A stretch of DNA of 43,900 nucleotides. Origin: Acidobacteriota bacterium. Its GTDB lineage: Bacteria; Acidobacteriota; Vicinamibacteria; Vicinamibacterales; UBA2999. Each line of letters starts with the position of its first letter. Position 1 is the stretch's first letter. The stretch lies in assembly GCA_016184455.1 (NCBI GenBank), contig JACPCS010000118.1, positions 1-43,900 on the forward strand, read 5' to 3'. A program made the translations under genes and the position numbers. Shown one piece after another: positions 1-8,525 of the stretch. The notes beneath the pieces are model-generated. The model saw only the letters and a program-made list of their open reading frames with translations, did not search any database and was not told the DNA's origin.

Positions 1-769
1 CCCGCGGCTGCCGCGCGCGCGCCAGCCGGCCGCGCGCCTCCGCTTCGCGGCGGAGCGCGGGGTCCGGATCGATGACCACCTCGCCGGTGTCGCCGTCGAT
101 GAGAACCGACGCCCCCGGGGGCACACGGCTGCTGACGTCGCGCAGCCCGACGACGGCCGCGACGCCAAGGGAGCGGGCCAGAATCGCGGTGTGATACGTG
201 CGGCTGCCCGCATCGGTGGCAAAGCCGCGAATCAGATCCCAGTCGAGCTGCGCCACCACCGACGGCGCGAGCTCGTCGGCAATCAGCACGCACGGAGCGT
301 CGAGATCCCGCAGCAGATCGCGCGCGCCGCCCTTCTCGCTGCGCATGTTCAGCCGGAGCCGGCCCGCCACGTCCTGCAGGTCGCCTTTGCGCTCGCGGAG
401 GTAGGGATCGGCGAGGTCGTTGAACACCTCGGCCACCTCGTCGAGCGCGCGCTGGACCGCCCACTCGGCGTTGACTCGCTCGTCGCGAATGATCGCTGTC
501 GCGCGGCCGACGAGGAGCGGATCGTCGAGCAGCAGCAGCTGCGCGTCGAAGATCGCCGCCAGCTCCCTCCCCTTCCGGTGCGCGATGCCGTCGCGGATCT
601 GCCGGAGCTGATCGCGCGAGCGGGCGCGCGCCTGCTCGAGCGCGGCCAGCTCGCGTCCGATGCGTGCCGGCGCGACCGGAAACCTGATGACCTGTGTGCG
701 CTGGATGGCCACGAGCGCCGGCCCCACGGCCAGGCCGCCCGAGACACCGATGCCCTTCAGACGTTCCAC
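1..769 (-). CDS. ptsI: PTS enzyme I (phosphoenolpyruvate-protein phosphotransferase), 3'-truncated by window edge
   Basis: Enzyme I takes phosphate from PEP and passes it to HPr in the cytoplasm. About 256 N-terminal codons are visible; the PEP-binding barrel lies beyond the window. The start is a GTG at 769, giving VERLKGIGVSGGLAVGPA, the usual opening of enzyme I. Around residue 190 the sequence SRTYHTAILARSLGVAAVVG contains the phosphorylated histidine (family form GGRTSHTAI; here Tyr precedes His). It is followed by the phosphohistidine swivelling-domain sequence with DGDTGEVVIDPD. The gene overlaps the 3' end of ptsH by 13 bases, so the two are probably translationally coupled. It is the last visible gene of a run that starts at the lpt genes. 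Confidence 0.95.
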   Translation of the reverse strand, partial: MERLKGIGVSGGLAVGPALVAIQRTQVIRFPVAPARIGRELAALEQARARSRDQLRQIRDGIAHRKGRELAAIFDAQLLLLDDPLLVGRATAIIRDERVNAEWAVQRALDEVAEVFNDLADPYLRERKGDLQDVAGRLRLNMRSEKGGARDLLRDLDAPCVLIADELAPSVVAQLDWDLIRGFATDAGSRTYHTAILARSLGVAAVVGLRDVSSRVPPGASVLIDGDTGEVVIDPDPALRREAEARGRLARARQPR

Positions 770-1059
770 GATTCCCCTGGCCCGAGCGCGTCCGAGAGCT
801 CGGCAAATCCCGACTCGACGAGCCGCACGAGCGCGTCGACCGCGCGCTCCTCGTCCGGCCCCTCGGCGCTGATGGTGAGCATCGTCCCGCGTGCGGCCGC
901 CAGCAGCAGGATCCCCAGAATGCTCTTCCCGTCCATCATTTTCTCGTCGCGGCCCACACGAATGTGCGACTCGAATCGCGTGGCCAGCTGCACGAACCGC
1001 GCGGCCGCCCGCGCGTGCAGCCCGAGCTCGTTGATGACCACGACCGCGCGTGACGTCAT
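757..1059 (-). CDS. ptsH: HPr phosphocarrier protein
   Basis: Small cytoplasmic phosphocarrier of 100 residues, slightly longer than the typical 85-90. The active site GLHARAA places the enzyme I-phosphorylated histidine at His15. MDGKSILGIL places the regulatory serine at Ser46, the residue used by HPr kinase, and hprK is encoded 1.3 kb upstream in the same run. Its ATG at 1059 overlaps the stop of the EIIA gene (ATGA). Both phosphorylation sites are intact, so the protein can act both in phosphotransfer and as a target of HprK. The extra residues form the C-terminal tail ending GPGESWNV. Confidence 0.95.
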   Translation of the reverse strand: MTSRAVVVINELGLHARAAARFVQLATRFESHIRVGRDEKMMDGKSILGILLLAAARGTMLTISAEGPDEERAVDALVRLVESGFAELSDALGPGESWNV

Positions 1060-1478
1060 GACGCGGATGTGGCGTCCTTCTCGCCGCGCAGGAGATCGGA
1101 CGCCACCCAGATGGCGTTCCGTCCGTGCTCGCGGATCTCGCGGGCCGCCTGCAGCAGCCCCGACCGCGCGTCGAGCCCCGCCAGTTTGATGAGCATCGGC
1201 AGGTTCACTCCCGTCACCACCTCGACGCGGTCGCCGCCGAGAAACGACATCGCCAGGTTCGACGGCGTGCCGCCGAACATGTCCGTGAGCACCAGCACGC
1301 CGTCGCCCTCCTGGACGCGCGCAATCGCCTGCGCGATCTCCTCGCGCGCCTCCGCGGCGTCCTGATGCCAGCCGATCGAGACCGCCGCGAACCGCGGCAG
1401 ATCGCCGACGATCATCTCGGCGGCGTTCAGCAGCTCCGTGGCGAGCTGGCCGTGGGTGACGACCACGATCCCGATCAT
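1056..1478 (-). CDS. PTS mannose-family EIIA domain protein
   Basis: A 140-residue stand-alone EIIA of the mannose/fructose/sorbose type. The N-terminus MIGIVVVTHGQLA carries the phospho-accepting histidine at residue 9. LVLTDMFGGTPSN around residue 65 is the second conserved family motif, followed by VTGVNLPML. In a full transporter it would receive phosphate from HPr and pass it to EIIB, but no EIIB, EIIC or EIID gene is in the window, so a regulatory role is more likely here. The ATG at 1478 overlaps the rapZ stop (ATGA), and its own stop overlaps the ptsH start. This tight order rapZ-EIIA-ptsH-ptsI suggests one transcript. Confidence 0.92.
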   Translation of the reverse strand: MIGIVVVTHGQLATELLNAAEMIVGDLPRFAAVSIGWHQDAAEAREEIAQAIARVQEGDGVLVLTDMFGGTPSNLAMSFLGGDRVEVVTGVNLPMLIKLAGLDARSGLLQAAREIREHGRNAIWVASDLLRGEKDATSAS

Positions 1479-2359
1479 GAGTCGCGGTGCCGCACCCGCA
1501 CCTGGATGCCTTCGATATCCGCCAGCGATTTGCGCAGCGCCTCGGCAATCATGACCGACCGGTGGCGTCCGCCGGTGCAGCCGATGGCCACCGTCAGGTA
1601 ACTCTTCCCCTCCTGCACGTACTGCGGCAGCGCGAAGCGCAGAAACTCCGCCAGGCGATTGAGGAACTCCTGCGTCGCCGGGCTGCGGCGCATGTAGCGG
1701 ACGACCGCCGGGTCGCGGCCCGTGAGCGGCCGCAGCCGATCGACGAAATGCGGGTTGGGGAGGCACCGCACGTCGAACAGCAGGTCGGCGTCCACCGGCA
1801 CGCCGTGCTTATACCCGAAGCTCACCAGATTCACCACCATCTCCGCGCGCGGACGTCCGTCGCGGGTCAGGCGCATGAACCGGTCGCGCAGCTCGTGCAC
1901 CGTCATGTTCGAGGTGTCGAGGATGAGATCGGCCAGCGTCCGAATGCCGTCGAGCTTCTGGCGCTCTTCGGCAATCCCTTCGGCGACCGAACGGTCGGCC
2001 GCGAGCGGGTGCGGACGCCGCGACTCGCTGAAGCGCCGAACGAGCGCCGCGTCGCTCGCCTCGAGGAAGATGAGCGTCGGCTTGGGGCCGTTGCGGCTCT
2101 TCAGCTTGCGGAACACGCGCGGGAACTGCTTCAGGAATCCGCCCTCCCGCACGTCCACCACGATCGCGACCTTGTCGATCCCGGCATCCTCGCGCGCCGA
2201 CAGGTCCGCCATCGTGGGAATCAACTGCGTCGGCAGATTGTCGACGCAGAAGTAGCCGAGATCCTCCAGCGCGCGAATCGCCTGCGTCTTCCCGGCCCCG
2301 GACAGCCCGGTGAGGATCACGAAGCGGCGCGAGCCGCGCGGCCGCGGCGGCCGGCTCAC
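1475..2359 (-). CDS. rapZ: RapZ/YvcJ-family nucleotide-binding protein
   Basis: A protein of 294 residues, the normal family length. It has a Walker A motif near the N-terminus (ILTGLSGAGKTQA), then ALEDLGYFCVDNLP, and the C-terminal signature IGCTGGRHRSV with a preceding NLVSFGYKHG block. In enterobacteria RapZ is an RNA adaptor controlling glmS through small RNAs; in Firmicutes the homologue YvcJ is a GTPase/ATPase of less certain role. The start is a GTG at 2359 that overlaps the hprK stop (GTGA). A longer open frame upstream of this GTG is only a shadow of hprK. Its position between hprK and the PTS genes is the classic regulatory-PTS neighbourhood. Confidence 0.93.
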   Translation of the reverse strand: MSRPPRPRGSRRFVILTGLSGAGKTQAIRALEDLGYFCVDNLPTQLIPTMADLSAREDAGIDKVAIVVDVREGGFLKQFPRVFRKLKSRNGPKPTLIFLEASDAALVRRFSESRRPHPLAADRSVAEGIAEERQKLDGIRTLADLILDTSNMTVHELRDRFMRLTRDGRPRAEMVVNLVSFGYKHGVPVDADLLFDVRCLPNPHFVDRLRPLTGRDPAVVRYMRRSPATQEFLNRLAEFLRFALPQYVQEGKSYLTVAIGCTGGRHRSVMIAEALRKSLADIEGIQVRVRHRDS

Positions 2360-3321
2360 CGATCGCCTCCCTGCCCCAGTGCGCGCTCCAGCCGCGCGGC
2401 GAGTTCGCGCGCGGCGTGGCGGCCCCGCGCGCGCAGAATCTGGTTGCGCGCCGCCACCTCGACGAGAATGGCCAGGCTGCGGCCCGGCGCCACCGGCATC
2501 CGCACCAGCGGCAGTTTCAGCCCGAGCAGCTCGTAGAACGCGTCGTCGAGGCCGAGCCGGTCGCCGTCGCGTACGCCCCCGGCTTCGCCGTCGCGCCAGC
2601 GTTCGAGCTGCACCACCAGCTCGATGCGCTTGGACGCGCGCGTCGAGGCCACGCCAAACAGGTCGCGGATGTTGATCACGCCGAGGCCGCGCACCTCCAT
2701 GTGGTGGCGCGTCAGCTCGGGACACGCGCCGATGACGGCCGTGTCGCCGCGTCGCCGCAGCTCGACCACGTCGTCGGCGACGAGCCGGTGGCCACGCACG
2801 ACGAGGTCGAGCGCGCACTCGCTCTTGCCGATGCCGCTCTCGCCGACGATCAGCACCCCGAGTCGGAGGATGTCCATCAGCACACCGTGCACCAGTTCGC
2901 GGACGGCGAGCGCATCCTCGAGCACCGTGGTCAACTTGGCAATCGCAAACGGCGTGGGCACCGTGGTGCGCAGGAGCGGCACGTGGTGGCGGTCGGCAGC
3001 CGCGCGCAGCTCGGGGGCCGGTTCGAGACCGGCGGTCACGAGCACGCAGGGGATGTCGTGGGCAAACGCCGCGGTGAGCGCCTGCTCGCGCGCGCGGCGC
3101 TCCAGGCCGTCGAGAAAGCGGATCTCGCTCTCGCCGAAGACGAGCACGCGGCCGGGCTGCAGGTACTCGTCGAACCCGGCGAGCGCAAGGCCGGTCTTCT
3201 GAATGTGCGGGCTGGAAATACGGCGGTCGAGCCCGCCGCCGCCGCTCAACAATTCGAGCGTCAGACCGGCGTGCTCCGGCCGGCCTCCGAGGAGGCCCCC
3301 GACCGTCAGGACTGCACTCAT
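2356..3321 (-). CDS. hprK: HPr kinase/phosphorylase
   Basis: A 321-residue enzyme that phosphorylates HPr on Ser46 and reverses the reaction. The C-terminal kinase domain has the P-loop GESGIGKSECALDLV and the HprK signature HHMEVRGLGVINIRDLFG. The N-terminal part (MSAVLTVGGLLGG to about residue 130) is the usual DRTGG-like domain with SSPHIQKTGLALAGF. The ATG at 3321 lies 75 bases downstream of hpf, across a word hairpin. The gene is translationally coupled to rapZ by the GTGA overlap. With an intact Ser46 in ptsH, the kinase and its substrate are both present. Confidence 0.95.
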   Translation of the reverse strand: MSAVLTVGGLLGGRPEHAGLTLELLSGGGGLDRRISSPHIQKTGLALAGFDEYLQPGRVLVFGESEIRFLDGLERRAREQALTAAFAHDIPCVLVTAGLEPAPELRAAADRHHVPLLRTTVPTPFAIAKLTTVLEDALAVRELVHGVLMDILRLGVLIVGESGIGKSECALDLVVRGHRLVADDVVELRRRGDTAVIGACPELTRHHMEVRGLGVINIRDLFGVASTRASKRIELVVQLERWRDGEAGGVRDGDRLGLDDAFYELLGLKLPLVRMPVAPGRSLAILVEVAARNQILRARGRHAARELAARLERALGQGGDR

Positions 3322-3324
3322 ACG

Positions 3325-3390
3325 GGTTGGTGGTTCGTGGTCGGCGGTTCGTGGCGTTCCACCAACCACCAACGACCAACCACCGACCAA
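3325..3390. repeat. word hairpin A (GGTTGGTGG type), hprK-hpf gap
   Basis: Left arm 3325-3354 is a tandem of GGTTGGTGG and GGTTCGTGG-like words; right arm 3359-3390 is a tandem of CCACCAACC and CCACCGACC words. The arms are complementary word by word, with only a few bases between them. It fills nearly the whole gap between hprK and hpf. The same word recurs at 16369-16441. Confidence 0.85.
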
Positions 3391-3395
3391 GGTTA

Positions 3396-3980
3396 TCAGG
3401 CCTCGGGCTCGATCAGTCCGAGGTGTCCGTCGGGCCGGCGGAACAGGACGTTCACCGAATCGGTCGTGGCGTTGCGGAACACGAGGAAGGCGCCCTGTCC
3501 CACGCCCACTTCGAGCGCGGCCTCGTCGACCGACATCGGCTTCACCGCATACCGGCGCGCCCGGATGATGCGGACGCCGGCGTCGCCGTCGGCGTCGCCC
3601 GCGACCACGCCGGTGGCGAAGACACGGCGCGCCCGCTCGGGCCTCGGGGTCGCCGACCCCGCCTTGGCCGCCGACACGCCCTGGCGCTTGCCTTCGGTCC
3701 ACCGGCTCTTGAGCTTCTGCGCCTGGTGCTCCAGCTTCTCCGCCGCCGCCGCGAGCGCCGACGCGAGGTCGCGGCCGGTGGCGGCGCCGTGCATGAAATG
3801 CTCGCCGCGGGCGTGAAGCGTCATCTCCGCGTGGTGGCGCGACTTCTCGCGCGTGATGACCACCTGCACCGAAACGATGCTGTCGTTCAGCATGCGCGCC
3901 ATCCGGGCGAGGCTCCGCTCGACGGCCTTGCGGACGGTCGGTGTGATGGTGACGTGTCGTCCGGTGAGTTCGAGACGCAT
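3396..3980 (-). CDS. hpf: ribosome hibernation promoting factor, long form
   Basis: Binds and stabilises idle 70S/100S ribosomes. The 194-residue length is that of long HPF: an N-terminal S30AE domain (MRLELTGRHVTITPTVRKAVERSL to about residue 95, including HHAEMTLHA) and a C-terminal dimerisation domain (IIRARRYAVKPMSVDEAALEV to LFRRPDGHLGLIEPEA). I chose the ATG at 3980 because the 21 codons upstream in frame are encoded by a word hairpin and do not resemble the family. The gene follows rpoN, as in many bacteria that group rpoN, hpf and PTS regulators. The C-terminal motif FRNATTDSVNVLFRRPDG is typical. Confidence 0.93.
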   Translation of the reverse strand: MRLELTGRHVTITPTVRKAVERSLARMARMLNDSIVSVQVVITREKSRHHAEMTLHARGEHFMHGAATGRDLASALAAAAEKLEHQAQKLKSRWTEGKRQGVSAAKAGSATPRPERARRVFATGVVAGDADGDAGVRIIRARRYAVKPMSVDEAALEVGVGQGAFLVFRNATTDSVNVLFRRPDGHLGLIEPEA

Positions 3981-3983
3981 GAT

Positions 3984-4047
3984 CTTGGGCTCGTGGCCTT
4001 GGGCGTCGGGGCTTTGGCCTGAAGCCACAAGCCTGAAGCCCACGGCC
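3984..4047. repeat. word hairpin B (GGCTTGGGC/GGCTTCAGG type), hpf-rpoN gap
   Basis: Left arm 3984-4017 has CTTGGGCTCGTGGCC, CTTGGGCG and GGGGCTTTGG words; right arm 4018-4047 has CCTGAAGCC twice and CCACGGCC. The element occupies the whole 66-base rpoN-hpf gap and reaches the rpoN stop codon. Read in frame with hpf it adds 21 spurious codons (GFRLVASGQSPDAQGHEPK). Confidence 0.75.
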
Positions 4048-5468
4048 TAATACAGGACCTTCCGCTGATTCGAGGTCGGGATCTTGAGCTCCTCGCGGTA
4101 CTTCGCGATCGTGCGGCGCGCCAGTTCGAGCCCCTCGCGCTGCAGAATGCTGACGATCTTCGAGTCGCTCAGCGGCTTCCGCGGGTCTTCCTGCTCGATG
4201 ATCTTGCGGATGCGCTGCTTGATGGTCACCGACGACACCGCTTCGCCGTAGGCGCTCGCGATGCCGCTGTGGAAGAAGTACTTCATCTCGAACACGCCCT
4301 GCGGCGTGTGCATGTACTTGTTCGTGACGACGCGGCTCACGGTCGACTCGTGCATGCCGATGTCGTTGGCGACGTCGCGCAGGACCAGCGGCCGCAGGTA
4401 CTCGATGCCGTGATCGAGGAAATCGCGCTGGAAGTTGATGATGCTCGTCGCGACCTTGTGGATCGTCTTCTGGCGCTGCTCGACCGACTTGATGAGCCAG
4501 AGCGCCGACCGGAACTTGTCCTTCACGTACGCGCGCGTCTCGTCGGTGTTGTCGCTCGCGCTCTTGTCGAGCAGCCGCCGGTACACCGGGCTGATCCGCA
4601 GCTGCGGCAGCCCCTCCTCGTTCAGCACGGCGACGTACTGATCCTCGACCTTCACGACGTACACGTCGGGGATCACGTACTGCGACTGCGACGGGTTGTA
4701 GCGGCTGCCCGGCTTCGGATCCAGGTGGCGAATCAGCTCGATGTGCTGCTTCAGGTCGTCGATCGACATCCCGAGCTTGCGCGCCAGCTCCGGCACCTGA
4801 TGGTTCTGCAGCAGGCGCATGTGCTCGGTGACGATCTTCTCGGCGGGCGAGCCCGCGAGGCCCAGATGGCGCAGCTGCAGCAGCAGGCACTCCTGCAGAT
4901 CGCGCGCGGCGACGCCGATCGGATCGAAGCCCTGGACGAGCTTCAGCGCACGCTCCACGTCCTCGATCGGCCAGGGACCCATGGCCGCCAGCTCCTCGAC
5001 CGTCGCGACGAGCTGACCGTCGTCGTCGAGATTGCCGATGATCGCCTCGCCGATCTCGCGCATCAGCGGGTCGTCCGTCTGCATCGAGAGCTGCCACAGC
5101 AGGTGATCGGCGAGCGACGTCGTCGTCGAGAGCGTGTTCTCGATCGGCGGCAGCTCCTTCACCTCGGTCGGCGTATGCGGACGGTAGCCGTCGTCGAGGT
5201 AGTCGCCGAAGAAGTACTCGTAGTCCTGATCGTCCCAGGTGTCGGTCTTCTCTTTCTCCTTCTCTTCCTGCTTGTCCTGGGCGGCCTCGACGGGCTGAAG
5301 CTCTTCCGTCGGGACCTCCTCGAGCAGGGGATTCTCGACCATCTCCTGGTTGAGGAGCTCCGACAGCTCGAGCGTCGACATCGGCAGCAGCTTGATCGCC
5401 TGCTGCAATGACGGCGTCAGAATGAGCTTCTGGACGAGCTTCGTGTGGAGCTTCTGCGAAATCGTCAT
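4047..5468 (-). CDS. rpoN: RNA polymerase sigma-54 factor
   Basis: Sigma-54 directs RNA polymerase to -24/-12 promoters and needs an ATP-dependent activator. The 473-residue product has the three usual regions: a Gln/Leu-rich region I (MTISQKLHTKLVQKLILTP, LQQAIKLLPMSTLEL), an acidic region II around residues 50-100, and region III with the core-binding and DNA-binding domains. The RpoN box ARRTIAKYRE is at about residues 450-459. GMHESTVSRVVTNKYM is the helix-turn-helix. Two good -24/-12 promoter matches occur in this window (24393 and 41506). Its gap to hpf is filled by a word hairpin. Confidence 0.97.
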   Translation of the reverse strand: MTISQKLHTKLVQKLILTPSLQQAIKLLPMSTLELSELLNQEMVENPLLEEVPTEELQPVEAAQDKQEEKEKEKTDTWDDQDYEYFFGDYLDDGYRPHTPTEVKELPPIENTLSTTTSLADHLLWQLSMQTDDPLMREIGEAIIGNLDDDGQLVATVEELAAMGPWPIEDVERALKLVQGFDPIGVAARDLQECLLLQLRHLGLAGSPAEKIVTEHMRLLQNHQVPELARKLGMSIDDLKQHIELIRHLDPKPGSRYNPSQSQYVIPDVYVVKVEDQYVAVLNEEGLPQLRISPVYRRLLDKSASDNTDETRAYVKDKFRSALWLIKSVEQRQKTIHKVATSIINFQRDFLDHGIEYLRPLVLRDVANDIGMHESTVSRVVTNKYMHTPQGVFEMKYFFHSGIASAYGEAVSSVTIKQRIRKIIEQEDPRKPLSDSKIVSILQREGLELARRTIAKYREELKIPTSNQRKVLY

Positions 5469-5509
5469 GACGTCAGACGTTCACGTCCATCCCTGGGGCC
5501 CAAGAGAAC

Positions 5510-5515
5510 ATATTA
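5510..5515 (-). promoter_or_regulatory. possible -10 element of rpoN
   Basis: TAATAT on the minus strand, about 42 bases upstream of the rpoN ATG, in an AT-richer patch of the 74-base gap between rpoN and lptB. I cannot find a convincing -35 box at 16-18 bases, so this is weak. Confidence 0.25.
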
Positions 5516-5542
5516 CACGCAGCGGCCCGCTTCCGCCGGATG

Positions 5543-6268
5543 TCAGTCCAGACGAAACTCGGCCCCCAGATAGATGCGGCGCACCTCCTCGTCGGCCGCG
5601 AGGGACTCGGGCGTGCCGCTGCGGAATATCACGCCGTCGTGCACGATGTAGGCCCGATCGGTGATGCGCAGCGTCTCACGGACGTTGTGGTCGGTCACGA
5701 GCAGGCCGATGCCGCGCTCGCGCAGGTGAAAGATGATCTTCTGAATGTCGGTGACGGCGATCGGGTCGATTCCCGCGAACGGCTCGTCGAGCAGCATGAA
5801 GCGCGGCGACACGGCCAGCGCGCGCGTGATCTCCACGCGGCGACGCTCGCCGCCGGAGAGCGTGTGCGCGGGCGCCTTGGCGAGCGGCGTGAGGTTGAGC
5901 TCGGCCAGCAGGCTCTGGAGCCGTTCGCGACGCTCCGCCTTCGGCAGGTCCAGCGTTTCGAGAATCGCGAGGATGTTCTGCTCGACGGTCAGACCGCGGA
6001 AGATCGACGGCTCCTGCGGCAGGTACCCGATGCCCTTCCGCGCGCGGACGTACATCGGATCGTCGGTGAGATCCTCGCCGTCGAGCGCCACACGCCCGGC
6101 GTCGGGCGCCGTCAGCCCGACGACCATGTAGAACGTCGTCGTCTTGCCGGCGCCGTTCGGGCCGAGCAGGCCGACGACCTCGCCGGAGGCGACTTCCAGG
6201 CTCACGCCGCGCACCACCGTGCGGCCGCTGTACGACTTCGTCAGCTCGTGCGTGCGCAGCGTCGACAT
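5543..6268 (-). CDS. lptB: LPS export ABC transporter ATP-binding protein LptB
   Basis: Cytoplasmic ATPase that powers lipopolysaccharide extraction from the inner membrane with LptFG. It has 241 residues, the family length: Walker [10 protein letters not shown] at residues 36-44, ABC signature LSGGE at 137-141, Walker B LLDEP ending near 163, and the family-typical [12 protein letters not shown] and H-loop TDHNVRETL. The ATG at 6268 shares bases with the stop of the upstream lptC/lptA-like gene (TGATG), so the two are coupled. A longer in-frame reading upstream is a shadow of that gene. rpoN follows 74 bases downstream. Confidence 0.96.
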   Translation of the reverse strand: MSTLRTHELTKSYSGRTVVRGVSLEVASGEVVGLLGPNGAGKTTTFYMVVGLTAPDAGRVALDGEDLTDDPMYVRARKGIGYLPQEPSIFRGLTVEQNILAILETLDLPKAERRERLQSLLAELNLTPLAKAPAHTLSGGERRRVEITRALAVSPRFMLLDEPFAGIDPIAVTDIQKIIFHLRERGIGLLVTDHNVRETLRITDRAYIVHDGVIFRSGTPESLAADEEVRRIYLGAEFRLD

Positions 6269-8403
6269 CAACGGGCGGGCGCCTGACACGGGCCGCCGCT
6301 GCGGCTCGACTGCGTGCGGACCTCCTCGTTGCCGTCCACGATGATCCGGTCGGTGGACTTGAAGAAGACGACCGTGCGCCCCGTCGTCTCGCGGCACTCC
6401 TCGACGATCTTGACCGGCACCGTCGCCACGCCGGTCATGACGTAGCGTTCCTCGCCCGCGGTGTACGTGAGGCGATCGCCGGTCGCGAGCCGCCGATCGA
6501 GACGAATGGTCACGTCGGTGTACGCGTCGAGCCCCTCGATGCGCGACTCGCTCCTGGCCAGCCGCACCTCGATGCGCCCGGCGCGCAGGTCGCCCTGCGG
6601 ACCGCTCAGTTGTGAAGCGCCGCTCGGTACGATCGTCCCTGCGTTGGTCGGTGCGATCCCGCTGACGCTCGTCGGTGCAATCCCCGCTTCGCGTGTCGGT
6701 GCGGGCGGCCCGTACGTCAGGCGCCGCGCGGCATCGTCATACCGGATCTCCGCCGCGCGGCCGACCGATGCGCCCGTATCGAAGACGAGGTTCGAACGGG
6801 CCGCGCCCGATACCACGAGGTCCCCGCGGCTGCGGTCGATCGTGATCGTGTCGCCGCGTACGGCGGTTTCGCCTTGCCAGAGCATCGCGTGGCCGCTGTA
6901 GATCGCGGCGCCGTCCGGCCCCTGGTACGCGAGCGCATCCGCGTTCACGTTGACCGGATTCTGCCGCTGGAGCAGCCCCGGCATCCGGCCGGACGCCGCC
7001 GCCTGCAGCACGGTCTTCACGGTCCCTGTGGCGACCATCCTGGGGCCGTCGAGCGTCACGTCGATCGCCTCGGCCTCGATCTGGATCTGCGCGTCGGCCA
7101 CTCGCGGACCGCCGCCCTCGTCGGCGCCCTTCAGCAGGAGAGTACCGGCGCGCGGTTCGTACTCCGCGCCGGCCGCCGACGCCCGGAGATCGCCGTCCTC
7201 GAAGCGGACGCGGCCCGTGAACCCCGCACTCGTCACCGCGTCGTCGGCCAGACCAATGCGCAGCGCGTTCGACCGCGCGAGCCGCGCGCGGCGCCTGTCC
7301 TGCGCCTCTTCGCGATACTCGACCCCACCGGTGAAGCGCGCCGCCGTCAGCCCCTTCCCGGCCTCACCGGACCCCTCGAAGGCGTCGGCCCGCACGCTTC
7401 GGCTCGGCGTGCCCGGCCGCGCGGGCAGGTCGACGCGCACGCTTCCGCGCCCCGCCACCGCCGTGAGCGAGGCATCGGGCGCGAGCGTCAGGTCGAGCGA
7501 GTCGCCCGCAAACTGCCGCCCCCGCGCCCCTTCCTCGCCGCGCATCGCGATGCTCCCGTTCCCGCGCAGCGCCACTTGCTCGAGCGTCGCCCCATCGTCG
7601 GTGTAGTCGAGGTCGAGATCGCGGGCGCTCATCGCCTCGAACGTCTCGCCGCCCGAGACGCGGGCGTTGCCGCGCAGCTCGATAAACGTGATGACCTCGT
7701 CGTCGTCGGAGAGGCGTGCCAGGCCGCGGTCAGCCTCGAGGACCTGCGCCGACCGCAGCGCGCGCACGTGCCCGTCGAGCGCCAGATAGTTCTCCTGGCG
7801 CGAGAGCACGGCGGTGTCCGCGGTGAACTCGTTGACCGTATCGCCGGCGTCGTCGACCACGGTCACGTGCGCTTCGCCCGCCAGTGAGAGCACGTCGGTG
7901 TTCTGGTTGTAGGTCATCCCGGCGCCGGTCCCCGACATCCGGCCCTTGCCGAACGTGACCGTCCCCGGCGCGGCAACGGTGGCATCTCCCTCATTGAACG
8001 TCGCGTACTCCGCCTCGACGGTGAACCCGTCGCTCGCGGCCAGCTTGACGCCGCCCGTGATCTCGAGCAGCTTTTTCGTCTCGTCCGCGTGCATCTCGCG
8101 CCCCGAGACGACGAAGTCGCGCCCGCCGCGGTTGCGCACCTCGATCGTGACGCCGAAGGACTTCGTGGTGCCGTCCTCGTACCGGAGCTGCCGCTCGGCC
8201 TTGACGACATAGTCCTTCTTCGTCTCGCGGAACTGCTGGAGCATGGCGCCCGCGCTCTCGAGGATCGCGCGGGGGTCGAGGCGCGCGGGGCGGTCGAGGG
8301 GCGCGGCGGTCTGCCGCTCGCCGATAGCCGCGTAGATGGCGATGGCGAGCGCGATCGCGAACAGGCCGAGCCCGACCCGCGCGCGCTTCTGCCATCTGGC
8401 CAT
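6268..8403 (-). CDS. fused LptC/LptA-like lipopolysaccharide transport protein
   Basis: A 711-residue protein with one N-terminal membrane anchor ([20 protein letters not shown], residues 8-27) followed by a long periplasmic beta-rich region. Residues about 45-200 look LptC-like ([21 protein letters not shown]). The rest has OstA/LptA-type repeats, including [27 protein letters not shown] and a C-terminal [16 protein letters not shown], which is LptA-like. LptC and LptA normally are separate proteins of about 190 and 180 residues that form the periplasmic bridge for LPS; here they seem joined, with extra middle repeats. The gene is directly upstream of, and overlaps, lptB. A 24-bp tandem repeat lies within it at 6621-6705. 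The fusion reading is inference from local motifs. Confidence 0.82.
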   Translation of the reverse strand: MARWQKRARVGLGLFAIALAIAIYAAIGERQTAAPLDRPARLDPRAILESAGAMLQQFRETKKDYVVKAERQLRYEDGTTKSFGVTIEVRNRGGRDFVVSGREMHADETKKLLEITGGVKLAASDGFTVEAEYATFNEGDATVAAPGTVTFGKGRMSGTGAGMTYNQNTDVLSLAGEAHVTVVDDAGDTVNEFTADTAVLSRQENYLALDGHVRALRSAQVLEADRGLARLSDDDEVITFIELRGNARVSGGETFEAMSARDLDLDYTDDGATLEQVALRGNGSIAMRGEEGARGRQFAGDSLDLTLAPDASLTAVAGRGSVRVDLPARPGTPSRSVRADAFEGSGEAGKGLTAARFTGGVEYREEAQDRRRARLARSNALRIGLADDAVTSAGFTGRVRFEDGDLRASAAGAEYEPRAGTLLLKGADEGGGPRVADAQIQIEAEAIDVTLDGPRMVATGTVKTVLQAAASGRMPGLLQRQNPVNVNADALAYQGPDGAAIYSGHAMLWQGETAVRGDTITIDRSRGDLVVSGAARSNLVFDTGASVGRAAEIRYDDAARRLTYGPPAPTREAGIAPTSVSGIAPTNAGTIVPSGASQLSGPQGDLRAGRIEVRLARSESRIEGLDAYTDVTIRLDRRLATGDRLTYTAGEERYVMTGVATVPVKIVEECRETTGRTVVFFKSTDRIIVDGNEEVRTQSSRSGGPCQAPAR
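6621..6705 (-). repeat. about 3.5 imperfect 24-bp tandem repeats inside the lptC/lptA-like gene
   Basis: Units at about 6621-6641, 6642-6665, 6666-6689 and 6690-6705 share CGxTxGTCGGTGCxATCCC on the plus strand. They encode repeated GIAPT-type peptide units ([24 protein letters not shown]), probably a flexible linker before the last LptA-like domain. Confidence 0.75.
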
Positions 8404-8421
8404 CGCTGTTGATCTTAACCC

Positions 8422-8467
8422 GGCGGGTCTGCTCGGCGCGTCTTCGCTGGGCCTCGCGAGACCCGCC
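8422..8467. repeat. inverted repeat downstream of recJ
   Basis: GGCGGGTCT (8422-8430) pairs with AGACCCGCC (8459-8467). It sits in the 122-base gap between recJ (ends 8526) and the lptC/lptA-like gene (starts 8403). It may act as a terminator for the recJ transcript; there is no U-tract. Confidence 0.5.
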
Positions 8468-8480
8468 CGACGTACGTAGG

Positions 8481-8523
8481 CCGGGGCTCGCGGCGCACCT
8501 GCTGCCACGTGCCGCAGCCCCGG
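8481..8523. repeat. REP-like palindrome directly after recJ
   Basis: CCGGGGCTcgCGGCgCAC (8481-8498) pairs with GTGCCGCAGCCCCGG (8509-8523) with small bulges and a 10-base loop. It ends 2 bases from the recJ stop. GTAGGCCGGGGCT resembles common REP-type intergenic palindromes. Confidence 0.55.
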
Positions 8524-8525
8524 CG

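Noticed and set aside
3322-5097. Long minus-strand frame running from rpoN through hpf into hprK
   Set aside because: Only the part from 3321 down resembles a protein (HprK); upstream it is out of frame with RpoN and HPF, which are well supported.
4269-5411. Open frame on the plus strand opposite rpoN (about 380 codons)
   Set aside because: Shadow of sigma-54; the reading is Arg/Leu/Asp-rich without recognisable motifs.
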